A stretch of DNA of 64,000 bases from Thermobifida alba (GTDB taxonomy: Bacteria; Actinomycetota; Actinomycetes; Streptosporangiales; Streptosporangiaceae): positions 1,674,001 through 1,738,000 of the forward strand of contig NZ_CP051627.1 of NCBI RefSeq assembly GCF_023208015.1, given 5' to 3'. The position numbers and the translations under genes are program-made. The notes under the pieces were generated by a model, which saw only the letters and a program-made list of their open reading frames with translations, did no database searches and was not told the origin of the DNA. Shown piece by piece: positions 1 to 8,506 of the stretch (the first letter of the stretch is position 1; each line of letters begins with the position of its first letter).

Positions 1-1197
1 GTTGGAACCGAACAGCAGCAGGGCGCGCGGCCCGCCGTCGGCGCCCAGCGCGTCCAGCAGCTCGAAGGCGCTGCGCCCGGGACCGGGCAGGCCGTCGGGG
101 TGCACCCCCCACACGGCGGCGACGTGCGCGCGGGCCGCCGCGTCGTCGATGCGACGGTAGCCGGGCAGCTGGTCGGCCTTCTGGCCGTGCTCGCGGCCGC
201 CCTGTCCGTTGCCCTGGCCGGTGATGCAGCCGTATCCGGAGCCGACCCGTCCGGGGAGGCCCAGCGCCAGGGCCAGGTTGATCCAGGCCGAGGCGGTGTC
301 GGTGCCGCTGGCGTGCTGCTCCACTCCGCGTCCGGTGAGGATGTAGGCGCGCCGCGCCGCGCCGACCAGGCGGGCGGCTTCCCGGATGCGGGCGGCGGGC
401 ACTCCGGTGACGTGCTCGGCGCGTTCGGGCCACCAGGCGGCGGCATGCCGCCAGGCCGCGGCGAAACCGGTGGTGCGTGCGGCGATGTAGGCGTCGTCGA
501 GCAGCCCCTCCGAGCGGGCGGCGTGCAGCAGGCCGAGGGCCAGCGCCAGGTCGGTGCCGGGGCGGGGCGCCAGGTGCACGCCGCCGCGGCGCAGCGCCTC
601 GCGGGCGGTGGCGGAGCGGCGCGGGTCCACCACGACGAGGCGGGGCCCCGCCAGGTGCCCCATGAGCGGCGGCATGGTCTCGGCGGGGTTGGCGCCGGCC
701 AGCACGACCACCTCGGCACCGGCCAGGTCGGTGACGGGGAACGGCAGACCGCGGTCCAGGCCGAAGGCGCGGTTGCCCGCGGCGGCCGCCGAGGACATGC
801 AGAACCGGCCGTTGTAGTCGATCTGGGAGGTGCCCAGCGCCACCCGCGCGAACTTGCCGAGCTGGTAGCTCTTCTCGTTGGTCAGGCCGCCGCCGCCGAA
901 CACCGCGACCGCGTCGCGGCCGTGGGCGGCCTGGACCGCGCGTACCCGGTCGACGACGTGGTCCAGCGCGGTGTCCCAGTCGACCGGTTCGAGCCCGGCG
1001 TCGCGGTCCCTGCGCAGCAGGGGTGTGGTGAGCCGGTCGGCGGCGGTGAGCAGTTCGGCCGAGGTCCAGCCCTTGCGGCACAGCCCTCCCCGGTTGGTGG
1101 GGAAGTCCGCGGGGCGGACGGTGAGGACGCCGTCTGCCCCGCGGTCCAGGTGCATGGCGCACTGCAGGGCGCAGTACGGGCAGTGGGTGGCGGTCAC
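1..1197 (-). CDS. nasA: Assimilatory nitrate reductase, catalytic subunit (3' part missing)
   Basis: Molybdopterin oxidoreductase that reduces nitrate to nitrite in the cytoplasm. I translated the minus strand from a GTG at 1197 and it stays open for 399 codons to the window edge, so the C-terminal part is missing. The N-terminus has the [4Fe-4S] cysteine set (HCPYCALQC near residue 6, then LCRKG near residue 40), followed by molybdopterin-family segments such as FGGGGLTNEK, NGRFCMSSAA, LAGANPAETMP and TGQGNGQGGREHGQKADQLPGYR. The last is typical of Nas/Nar-type catalytic subunits. The start overlaps the stop of the narK gene as GTGA, so the two are translationally coupled. The cysteine-ligated cluster near the N-terminus fits assimilatory or periplasmic-type enzymes better than membrane-bound NarG. 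A related formate dehydrogenase-type enzyme is the alternative, but the narK neighbour argues for nitrate. Confidence 0.88.
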   Translation of the reverse strand, partial: MTATHCPYCALQCAMHLDRGADGVLTVRPADFPTNRGGLCRKGWTSAELLTAADRLTTPLLRRDRDAGLEPVDWDTALDHVVDRVRAVQAAHGRDAVAVFGGGGLTNEKSYQLGKFARVALGTSQIDYNGRFCMSSAAAAGNRAFGLDRGLPFPVTDLAGAEVVVLAGANPAETMPPLMGHLAGPRLVVVDPRRSATAREALRRGGVHLAPRPGTDLALALGLLHAARSEGLLDDAYIAARTTGFAAAWRHAAAWWPERAEHVTGVPAARIREAARLVGAARRAYILTGRGVEQHASGTDTASAWINLALALGLPGRVGSGYGCITGQGNGQGGREHGQKADQLPGYRRIDDAAARAHVAAVWGVHPDGLPGPGRSAFELLDALGADGGPRALLLFGSN

Positions 1198-2564
1198 CGC
1201 GCGGCAGTCCCGGCGGTCGGCGCGGCCGCGGGCACGCGCAGGTAGCACAGCCAGGTGAGGGCCAGGCAGGCCAGGTAGAAGACGAGGAAGGCGATGAAGG
1301 CGGGGGTGGCCGAGCCGGTGGCGGCGAACGCCTCACGGAAGACCAGGTTGATGGCGACCCCGCCCAGGGCGCCGACCGCGCCGATGAGCCCCAGCATGGC
1401 GCTGGCCACCCGCTTGGTACGGGCCGCGGCCTCCGTGCGCGGGGTGCCGCCGGCGACGAGGTTCTCGGCCTTGGCCGCATAGATCGTGGGGATCATCTTG
1501 TAGGTGGAGCCGTTGCCGACGCCGGTGAGCACGAACACGGCGCCGAAGCTGAGGACGAACAGCGGCAGCGACCCCTGGACGGTCGCGACCGCGACCAGAC
1601 CGGTACCGGCGGCCATGGCCAGGAAGTTCCAGGCGGTGACCCGCGCGCCGCCGAAGCGGTCGGCCAGCCAGCCGCCGACCGGGCGGACCAGCGACCCCAG
1701 CAGCGGGCCGAGGAAGGTGACCGCGGCGGCTTCCAGCGGGGTGCGGTCGAACTGGTTCTGCAGCAGCAGGCCGAACGCGAACCCGAAGCCGATGAAGGAG
1801 CCGAAGGTGCCGATGTAGAGCACCGACATGGTCCAGAAATCGCGTTCCCGGACGGCGGCGAGCTGTGCGGCGGTGTCGGCGCGGGCGGTGGCCAGGTTGT
1901 CCATGAACCGCCAGGACGCCCAGCTCGCCAGCAGCAGGAGGGGCAGGTAGCACAGTGGGACGAGGGGGCCGGCCTCGACGGTGAACGCCGCGATGACGGC
2001 GAGGCCCGCCAACTGCACGGTGGCCACACCGATGTTGCCGCCCCCGGCGTTGAGCCCCAGCGCCCAGCCCTTGCGGCGCTCGGGGAAGTAGAAGTTGATG
2101 TTGGCCATGGAGGAGGAGAAGTTGCCGCCGCCCAGGCCCGCGGTGGCGGCCAGCACCACGAACAGCCAGAACGGGGTGTCGGGCCGCTGGACGAGCACGG
2201 CCGCCAGCACGGTGGGCACCACCAGGACGACGACCGAGACCAGCGTCCAGTTGCGTCCGCCGAACCTGGGCACGGCCAGCGTGTAGGGCACCCGCAGCAC
2301 CGCGCCCACCAGGGAGACGACGGAGATGAGCAGGAACTTCTGCTCGGGGGTGAAGGCGAATCCGGTTTCGGGCGTCATGAACAGCACCAGCACCGACCAC
2401 AGGCTCCACACGGAGAAGCCGAGGTGCTCGGCGAGGATCGACGCCCACAGGTTGCGGTGGGCGATCCTGCTGCCGTGTTTGCGCCAGAAGGTCGCGTCCT
2501 CGGGGTCCCAGTGGGTGATCCACCGTCCCCTCGCCGCTCGGGACGTTGCGGTCTCGGTCGTCAC
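1194..2564 (-). CDS. narK: NarK-type MFS nitrate/nitrite transporter
   Basis: Major facilitator of the nitrate/nitrite porter family, 456 residues, with about 12 hydrophobic segments. Family features visible are the N-terminal RGRWITHWDPEDATFWRKHG stretch, typical of actinobacterial NarK, and the glycine-rich nitrate-signature regions AGLGGGNFSSSMANINFYFP and GVGNGSTYKMIPTIY. The GTG start at 2564 is chosen because it has a GGAAGG ribosome site 8-13 bases upstream and the protein then begins at the conserved N-terminus. The open frame extends 146 codons further upstream, but that part is low-complexity Arg/Pro/Gly with no family similarity. The gene ends inside the start codon of the nitrate reductase gene, so uptake and reduction are made together. 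Confidence 0.93.
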   Translation of the reverse strand: MTTETATSRAARGRWITHWDPEDATFWRKHGSRIAHRNLWASILAEHLGFSVWSLWSVLVLFMTPETGFAFTPEQKFLLISVVSLVGAVLRVPYTLAVPRFGGRNWTLVSVVVLVVPTVLAAVLVQRPDTPFWLFVVLAATAGLGGGNFSSSMANINFYFPERRKGWALGLNAGGGNIGVATVQLAGLAVIAAFTVEAGPLVPLCYLPLLLLASWASWRFMDNLATARADTAAQLAAVRERDFWTMSVLYIGTFGSFIGFGFAFGLLLQNQFDRTPLEAAAVTFLGPLLGSLVRPVGGWLADRFGGARVTAWNFLAMAAGTGLVAVATVQGSLPLFVLSFGAVFVLTGVGNGSTYKMIPTIYAAKAENLVAGGTPRTEAAARTKRVASAMLGLIGAVGALGGVAINLVFREAFAATGSATPAFIAFLVFYLACLALTWLCYLRVPAAAPTAGTAAR

Positions 2565-3784
2565 GGTCCTGTCCTTCCTGTGTGGATCGGTCCCCAGGGA
2601 TGCGGGGCCGCTCGGCCAGGAGACCGGCAAGAGCCCGGCGCGGACGTGTCCGGCCCGCACGTACGCGCGACGGTCCGCTCCCCGGGGGGTGTGGTGGGTG
2701 CCGGGAGAGCCGTCCGGCCCGGGCACGCAGGACGGCGGTGGTGTGGGTCGGGGGGAGGCGGCCACCGCCCGCTCGCGGCCCGGGCCGGGCGAAGGCGCCG
2801 CCGCCCTCGGCCTCCGGTCTGCGGCGGGTGGACCAGGACCTCGCGCTCCGGTCAGCCGGGCCGGCCTCGCGCAGCACGCGTCCGGCCCGTCGCAGGCGAC
2901 GGCTCGGCGCGGCCGACCGTGCCGAGCGCCCGCGCTCCGCGGCGCCGAGTCCCCGCCCGCAGAACCCGCTTCCGGCGGAGCGGCCCGGCGTCCGCGTCCC
3001 ACTCCCAGCCGGGTCCGCTTTCCCAGCCCTCAACCAAAATGCGCCACATCCCCGAACGATTCATCACAACGAATACCGCCCACAGAATCCACCACGGCAC
3101 TTTAGGTCTCCCACCGGTCCGTCACAATAAAAAATATGAGAATGTGTCACCTCCCCCACCGGTCGGCCACAATGAATATCACTCAGAACTCCTCCGGGGC
3201 CTTGGCATTCCCGGCCGGCCCGCCACGGCGGGCGACAGGGGAATCCGTCTTCAACCGCGGAGGCACCGCCCTGCCGGGCTCCTTCTCCACCAGCCGCGAC
3301 GCCACCCGACAGGCCCCGACCCCCGGCACCGCCTGCTGCCGTTCACCCCGTCCGCGGTCCACCGGCCGCCGTTGTGCCCCCGTATGCCGAGCCGGCTCCT
3401 TCCCGCCGAATACCGGTGCCGTTCGGCGGACATCCCGCGACATGCCTGAGCGCCCTGTTTCCCGCGGCCCCGCCCCGCTTTTCCGCGCTTTTCCGGGCTC
3501 CGGCCCCTTTCGGGGGCGATACCTTCCGGAACCGCCGGGAACCCACCGCACCATTCCCCTCCCCGGGCGCGGCCTCCACCGTCTTCCCTCCGGCGCGGCC
3601 CTGCCGCCCGGGCCGCGCCCGAACAACGGAAACGGTCGCGGCCCGCCCCCCGCAGCCGGTCGGGACGGCCCGCGTGTCCGTCCCCCGGCCGGGCCACCGG
3701 CTCCGGGGTTTTCCCGCGCCGCCCGCGGGAACCCCGTCCCAGGACGTCCACCTGGCCGCCGCGAACCACCCGAAGGGGGACACG
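2565..3784. other. Intergenic region upstream of narK, no gene recognised
   Basis: This 1.2-kb gap has several overlapping open frames on both strands, but all are Arg/Pro/Gly-rich with no recognisable family, and I take them as GC-rich noise. The only compositionally distinct part is an AT-richer island at about 3030-3185 that carries a short repeated motif (listed separately). It probably holds the promoter and regulatory region for narK-nasA and/or the small gene at 3785. Confidence 0.5.
3061..3180 (+). repeat. Three imperfect CACAA(t/c)(g/a)AATA repeats in an AT-rich island
   Basis: The copies are TCACAACGAATACC (3064-3077), CCCACCGGTCCGTCACAATAAA (3110-3131, seen as CCCACCGGTC plus CACAATAAA) and CCCACCGGTC plus CACAATGAATATC (3155-3180). 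The last two share a 10-base CCCACCGGTC head and are offset by 45 bp. They sit in the only AT-rich part of the narK upstream region. A nitrogen- or nitrate-responsive regulator would be a natural guess, but the motif does not match a binding site I can name. Confidence 0.5.
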
Positions 3785-4174
3785 TTGTCCGACACCGACC
3801 TCCTTGAGGAGCTGCTCCGCCTGGAACGGAGGGGCTGGGACTCCCTGTGCGCGGGCACGGGAGCGGACTTCTACGGCTCCCTGATGACCGACGACGGCGT
3901 GATGGTCCTCGCCCACGGCTTCGCCCTGGACCGCGCGGCCGTGGTCGCCTCCCTCGACGACGCCCCGCCGTGGAGCGGCTACGAGATCAGCGACGCGCGC
4001 CTCGTCGGCACCGGCCCCGGCGGTGCGGCCCTCTGCTACACCGGCACCGCCCACCGCGACGGCGCCGCGTCGGTCTTCCGCGCCCTCATGTCCAGCGTCT
4101 ACGTCCGCCGAGAGGACGGGTGGCGGCTGGCCCTGTACCAGCAGACACCGCTCCCCGCCCCGGAGAACGGCTGA
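3785..4174 (+). CDS. NTF2-fold (DUF4440-like) small protein
   Basis: Predicted 129-residue cytoplasmic protein of the NTF2/SnoaL-like cone fold. The arrangement supports this: an N-terminal helix (LLEELLRLERRGWDSLCAGTG), then DFYGSLMTDDGVMVLAHGFALDRAAVVASL, then a beta-rich C-terminus with VYVRREDGWRLALYQQTPL, the usual closing strand pair of DUF4440 proteins. The start is a TTG at 3785 preceded by AAGGGGGA. No nearby ATG or GTG keeps the family boundary. The function is not known. It converges with the permease gene on the opposite strand (48-bp gap). Confidence 0.72.
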   Translation: MSDTDLLEELLRLERRGWDSLCAGTGADFYGSLMTDDGVMVLAHGFALDRAAVVASLDDAPPWSGYEISDARLVGTGPGGAALCYTGTAHRDGAASVFRALMSSVYVRREDGWRLALYQQTPLPAPENG

Positions 4175-4221
4175 CCCCGCTCCGAGGACACGGCCGTCCG
4201 GCGGGCCTCCCCGTCGACGCC

Positions 4222-6201
4222 TCACCCGACGTGGACGCCGGGGCGGCGCCGCGGGTCCGGTTCGGCCTCGCGCAGCACCTCACGGGTCACCGGAGCGGTG
4301 TCGCCCACCCCGAACAGCACGTACCGGGCCAGGTTGCCCGCCAGACTGCCCTCGGCCCACTGGAAGTAGCAGTGCGGGACCATCCCGGTGGCGTCCCGCA
4401 GGCACAGCAGGATCGCGGCGAGCGCGTTGGGCACCACCGGGCTGGTGGCACGCAGGATCCGGTAGTCGCCCACCTGCACGCCCCGCACCCGCAGCACGCT
4501 GGTGAACTCCGAGGGGTCCTGGACCGTGATCTCCACGAACAGCACCCGGGCGCTGCGGGGGATCGGGTTGAGGACGCGCTGCTCCCACTCCTTCCTCCGG
4601 TACTCGCGGACGTCCCCGGCCTGGCGCTTGTTCGCGACGACCTGCAGGGGGCCGCGCAGGGCCGCCTCGGCCACGAACCGGCGCGCCGCGGCGTCGAACT
4701 CCAGGCTGTCGGCGCGCAGCTCGGTGCTGCGCACCACCCGCGAGACCACCGAGATCACGACGATCCCCGCGACGAACACCAGCGAGATCGCGATCCCGTC
4801 CGGCCGGACGGCGACGATGTCGACCAGCGCGTAGCCGAAGACCAGCGCCACGACGGTGAAACCGACCGCCGCGCCGTACTGCCGCGAGCGGCGTGCGGCC
4901 AGCGCCACCGCGACCGCCGCCGACACCATCATCGCCAGGATCCCGGTGGCGTAGGCGCCCGCCTGGGCGTTGACGTCGGCGTCGAACAGCACGGTGATGA
5001 GGCCCGCCGTCACGGTGTAGACCAGCACCACCGGGCGCACCGCCTGCCCCCAGGCCGGGGCCATCCCGTAGCGGGGCAGGTAGCGCGGCACGATGTTGAC
5101 CAGGCCGGCCATCGCGGAGGCCCCCGCGAACCACAGGATGAACAGCGAGGCCACGTCGTAGGTCGTGCCGAAGCCCTCGCCCAGGTACTCGTGGGCGAGG
5201 TAGGACAGGGCGCGCCCCTCGGCCCGGCCCCCCTCGGCGAACTCGTGCGGCGGGATCAGCACGGTCGTGACGAACGTGGTGGCCAGCAGGTAGCCGCTCA
5301 TGACGAGCGCGGCCACGGTGAGCATCCGGCGGGTGCCGGCCACGCGGTCGCGCAGCCGCTCCTCGGCGTCCTCTCCCCGGGACCGCACCAGCGGCATCAT
5401 GCTCACCCCGGTCTCGAACCCGGACAGGCCCAACGCCAGCAGCGGGAAGGCCAGCACCGCGGTGGTGGCGATCGTGACCGGATCACCGCCGCCCGAGGAC
5501 AGCAGGGCCCGCCACCACCAGTCCAGCGACTGGGGAACGGCGGCGATGTGCTCCGCCGCCGCGGCCACCACGATCGCGTTGAGCAGCAAAAACGCCGCGA
5601 CCACCGGGATCGCGATGAGGATCGCCTCGGTGAACCCGGTGAGGAACACCGCGCCGAGCACGGCCAGCAGCGCCAGCGTGATGAGCAGCCTCTGGTCGCG
5701 CAGCGGTTCGGGGGTCAGCGGGTTGGCCACGATGTGGGCGGCGGCGTCGGAAGCCGACAGCGTGATCGTGACGATCCAGGACGTCGCGACGAACCCCAGC
5801 AGGCACAGCACGAACAGTTTGCCGCGCCACACCGGCAGCAGGCGTTCCAGCATCGCCACCGACCCCTGCCCGCGTGGGCTGTACCCGGCGACCCTGCGGT
5901 ACATCGGCAGCATTCCCGCCAGGGTGAGCACCACGATCAGCAGCGTCGCCAGCGGGGAGAACACCCCCGCCGCGAGCGCGGCGATGCCCGGCAGGTAGCT
6001 CAGCGTGGAGAAGTAGTCCACGCCGGTCAGGCACATCACCTGCCACCAGGGGTACTGGCCGTCGGGGCTTTCGCGGGCCGCCGGGCCGGGGACCTGCTCG
6101 ACCCGGTGGCGCAGCAGCCAGCGCGCCACCCTCCCCGACGGGGGGCGGGTGCGGATCGGACTCTCCCACCACCGGGGCATCCGGATCGTGCGACTGCTCA
6201 T
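4222..6201 (-). CDS. APC-superfamily amino acid permease-like transporter
   Basis: Integral membrane protein of 659 residues. After a short cytoplasmic N-terminus there are about 12 membrane segments, starting at [24 protein letters not shown], a recognisable APC first-helix region with broken glycine/serine motif, and including [15 protein letters not shown], the APC helix-6 unwinding region. A soluble C-terminal domain of about 170 residues follows. The ATG at 6201 has GGTGGAGGAG ten bases upstream and is preferred over an earlier start at 6231. The substrate cannot be read from the sequence; amino acids are the family default and potassium (KUP-like) is less likely. The leader contains a perfect 7-bp hairpin (see 6382). 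The gene stands alone. Confidence 0.82.
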   Translation of the reverse strand: MSSRTIRMPRWWESPIRTRPPSGRVARWLLRHRVEQVPGPAARESPDGQYPWWQVMCLTGVDYFSTLSYLPGIAALAAGVFSPLATLLIVVLTLAGMLPMYRRVAGYSPRGQGSVAMLERLLPVWRGKLFVLCLLGFVATSWIVTITLSASDAAAHIVANPLTPEPLRDQRLLITLALLAVLGAVFLTGFTEAILIAIPVVAAFLLLNAIVVAAAAEHIAAVPQSLDWWWRALLSSGGGDPVTIATTAVLAFPLLALGLSGFETGVSMMPLVRSRGEDAEERLRDRVAGTRRMLTVAALVMSGYLLATTFVTTVLIPPHEFAEGGRAEGRALSYLAHEYLGEGFGTTYDVASLFILWFAGASAMAGLVNIVPRYLPRYGMAPAWGQAVRPVVLVYTVTAGLITVLFDADVNAQAGAYATGILAMMVSAAVAVALAARRSRQYGAAVGFTVVALVFGYALVDIVAVRPDGIAISLVFVAGIVVISVVSRVVRSTELRADSLEFDAAARRFVAEAALRGPLQVVANKRQAGDVREYRRKEWEQRVLNPIPRSARVLFVEITVQDPSEFTSVLRVRGVQVGDYRILRATSPVVPNALAAILLCLRDATGMVPHCYFQWAEGSLAGNLARYVLFGVGDTAPVTREVLREAEPDPRRRPGVHVG

Positions 6202-6381
6202 GGGCGACGCTCCTCCACCGCGGGCGGACACTCCCCGCCCACCCGGGAGGTGCTACCCGCACACCGCGGGTGACACGGAAGACGGCCCGGCGTCCGCGGA
6301 GCACCGGGACGGTCCCGCCCCTCCGTCCCGCGACCTGCGGTCCGCGCCGCTGCACACCGGGGAGCGGAGACGGGGAAATCT

Positions 6382-6399
6382 CGGGGCGAAGCCGCCCCG
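6382..6399 (-). other. Short perfect hairpin in the permease leader
   Basis: CGGGGCG-AAGC-CGCCCCG, 7-bp arms with a 4-base loop, about 180 bases upstream of the permease start and on its leader strand. It could be a transcription-attenuation or stability element. There is no U-tract and I could not match it to a known riboswitch. Confidence 0.3.
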
Positions 6400-6479
6400 G
6401 CGGTCGAGAACCCGCGCCCGGCTCCGACCACGGGTGGGGCATGCCGCCAGGGCGCGCCCGGCACCGAAGGGACACCGGT

Positions 6480-6539
6480 ACGAAGTACCTGATCATGGTC
6501 TACGCCAACCGTGACAGGCGAGGTTCCTTCCCCCGCTGA
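6480..6539 (+). pseudogene. Possible 5' stub of a YCII-family gene
   Basis: The frame at 6480 reads TKYLIMVYANRDRRGSFPR and stops. KYLIMVYAN is the usual opening of YCII/DGPF-domain proteins (normally MKYLIMVYANP), with the start codon changed to ACG and the rest of the gene gone. It lies exactly where the decayed IS-containing stretch begins, which fits truncation by an insertion or deletion. The match is only about 10 residues. Confidence 0.35.
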
Positions 6540-8380
6540 GGAGCGGGCCCGAGTCCACGCCGAACAGGGGACGTCCACCAGCGGGGACCGCGCCACCGGG
6601 GGTGCTCGGCGCCCACGAGCTGATCGACACGGTCAGTGCGCGACCGGGCGGTCCAAGAAGCCCCCTCGCCGGGCTGCTCGCCCGCACCGCCGTCCCGCCG
6701 CCACCCACAACACGATGGGGCTGGTGGCCGGCGTCTACTCGCTGCTGTCCGCCCCAATGCGCTGGCCAGCGTCAGCGCCGCGGCCACGGATCCGGCGTGC
6801 ACCAGGGCACACGCCTCACCGGACCGGTTCTCCCGAGACGCCGAGGGGGAACCTGCTGCGTCGCGTGTTCCCCGGCTGCCGACGGCCAGCGTGTCGTCCC
6901 AGCCTCGACCGGGATTCCAACCGGCTTCGAAGCCCTTGCGCAATGTCCCCGGTCCCCGCCCTCCACCTGCTGGGGGTTTCTCTTCCCGCGTGGCGTTTAC
7001 CCCCGGGCAGTCGACTCGGAAGCGAGGCTCCCTCGTTTTGGAGGAGAGGATTCTTCGCGCATCCGCCGCCATCAAATCGGCTCGCCTTTCGGGATATCGG
7101 AAACACGCCCACACCATGTGACTGTCGTTGCATCGCTTCCTTCTGCCCGAGCTACTGGCTGCGGGAGTCTGAATCCGGCTCACGAAAGACGGGATCCTGG
7201 TGGGCGACCGGTACCTTCGGGCGCTCAAGGGCGGCCGGAAGAGATTTTGAATTTGACCACTCCCCGGGAAGAAAAGAGGGAAATCCCCTGCTCGGCCCAG
7301 TCCCTCCGGAGCAGGGAGGACAGGGGGGCGGGACGGAGGCGCCGTGGTGAGCGAACCGGGCCTCCCTCCGCATCGGAAACCCCCGGCCCGCACGGTGAGT
7401 CTTTCCACCCTGCTTCGCGGAGTCGAAGGACCAGCACCGCCCGGACGAGTTCGCCGGTTCTTGGAGCGGGCGGTGGCCCGCCCGCCAGAGCCGCGCGGCC
7501 TGGTGTGGGCGGGATTGGCGTCCTTCTTCCGGGCAGGCTTGCCCCGGCCCGTGAGCGGACCCTCGACGCCCCCTTCCGGGCGGCTGGAGTGCCGTGCACG
7601 GCCCCGGCAATGCTTCCGACACCCACAACAGCCCCCTGTCCGGTGGGGTGCCACCCGCACATTCATCCCGTGCCGACGGTGTCTGCCCAAGGAGAACGGG
7701 CACTCGGCCGCCACCGGGCCGCAGGGTGAGGAGGCCGTCCACCACCACGAAGGCGTGGCCTTGCGACGGTCTCGTACACATACCGCCACGCGGTGGAGAC
7801 GGCCGCTCCGAATCCCCCTGCAAGGCGAGTGAGAGGCTCGCCTCCGCGCAGAGGGACCAGGATGAAGAGCCCGGACGGTTGGAGCGATGCGGCGGCGCCG
7901 CGCTCCGGTGGGCGCGGGTGGCGCGGGCCGCCAGGTTCAGCGGTACGGCGCGGCAACGGCAGACAGGCACGGTCCACCAGCATGCAGCCCCTGGTGGAGC
8001 GGTTGGTCTCGGTCGGCACCTCCTCCACCAGGGGCTTCCTGCTGTCCAGAAGGGGATCGAGGCGACCGCTGCAGGGCTGTGGCCGGCACCGCCAGGGCGA
8101 GAAAGGCCCGGTGCGCCTCGTCGCATACCCGCGGGGCCGCGACCCCTCCCCCGGATCCGCGGATCCGTCGAATTGGCCTCCTCGAATCGTCGAGGCTCGT
8201 GCGATAGGCAGTCGGTTGGATCGTTTCCGGTGGTCAATCAGGAGTTCTGCTCCCGCGTGGCCGTGGACGCGTCGGTTTCGACGGAGCAGCGACCCTCATG
8301 TCCGATTTGTCAAGAAATTTTTCTCAGCCCCTCGGAACCATCCGACGCATCCGGACGTTGGACAGTGCTCGATTGAGGTC
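6540..8380. other. Decayed region without intact genes
   Basis: Apart from the transposase relic at about 7395-8010, I see no intact gene here. Long overlapping open frames occur on both strands, but none has a consistent family pattern, ribosome site or domain. The composition drops towards AT near 8250-8500, where the SARP promoter begins. The stretch looks like remnants left by insertions at the left border of the biosynthetic cluster. Confidence 0.6.
7395..8010 (-). pseudogene. Frameshifted IS5-type (DDE_Tnp_4) transposase relic
   Basis: Pieces of one transposase are recognisable in successive frames of the minus strand, in the correct order. FILVPLRGGEPLTRLAGGFG and VSTAWRYVYETV (about 7880-7800) form the helix-turn-helix part. 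FVVVDGLLTL (about 7750) is the first DDE strand. RHGMNVRVA (about 7660) and LLWVSEALPGPCTALQPP (about 7620) follow. RGKPARKKDANPAHTRPRGSG and VRAVLVLRLREA (about 7550-7395) are the C-terminus. At least four frame changes separate them, so it cannot make a functional protein. The terminal inverted repeats could not be located by eye. Confidence 0.72.
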
Positions 8381-8432
8381 GAGTCAGAGACTCTTCAAGA
8401 CACTTGATGCCAAGAAAGGCGCTGACTATAGT
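8381..8432 (+). promoter_or_regulatory. Sigma-70-type promoter of the SARP gene with upstream palindrome
   Basis: TTGATG (8404-8409) and TATAGT (8427-8432) are separated by exactly 17 bp, close to the vegetative consensus. Just upstream is GAGTC-AGA-GACTC (8381-8393), a perfect short palindrome that could be an operator. The predicted transcript starts near 8439, leaving about 70 nt before the TTG start of the SARP gene. Confidence 0.62.
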
Positions 8433-8506
8433 GTGACCGCCGATTTTCATAGATTCCTCAAGGAAAGCGGTGAACGCAAGGGACGAACAGAACAAAGGGT
8501 GGAACA

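Noticed and set aside
100-1245. Long plus-strand open frame over the nitrate reductase gene
   Set aside because: The minus strand encodes a clear molybdopterin oxidoreductase here. The plus frame is Gly/Ala/Arg-rich with no domain.
3847-6273. 808-codon plus-strand frame opposite the permease
   Set aside because: It mirrors the permease codons, is dominated by Arg/Gly/His/Gln and has no recognisable fold.
6202-6480. ydaO-type (cyclic di-AMP) riboswitch upstream of the permease
   Set aside because: I looked for its conserved blocks, since such transporters can carry one, and could not find them. Only a short hairpin remains. A covariance search (Infernal, RF00379) would decide.
6500-8237. Long minus-strand frames of 361-429 codons in the left border region
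   Set aside because: They only contain disconnected fragments of a transposase in changing frames; no intact protein is supported.
8369-8385. SARP autoregulatory site TCGATTG/TCGAGTC near the SARP promoter
   Set aside because: The repeats are 10 bp apart instead of 11 and are weak, so I do not list them with the other three sites.
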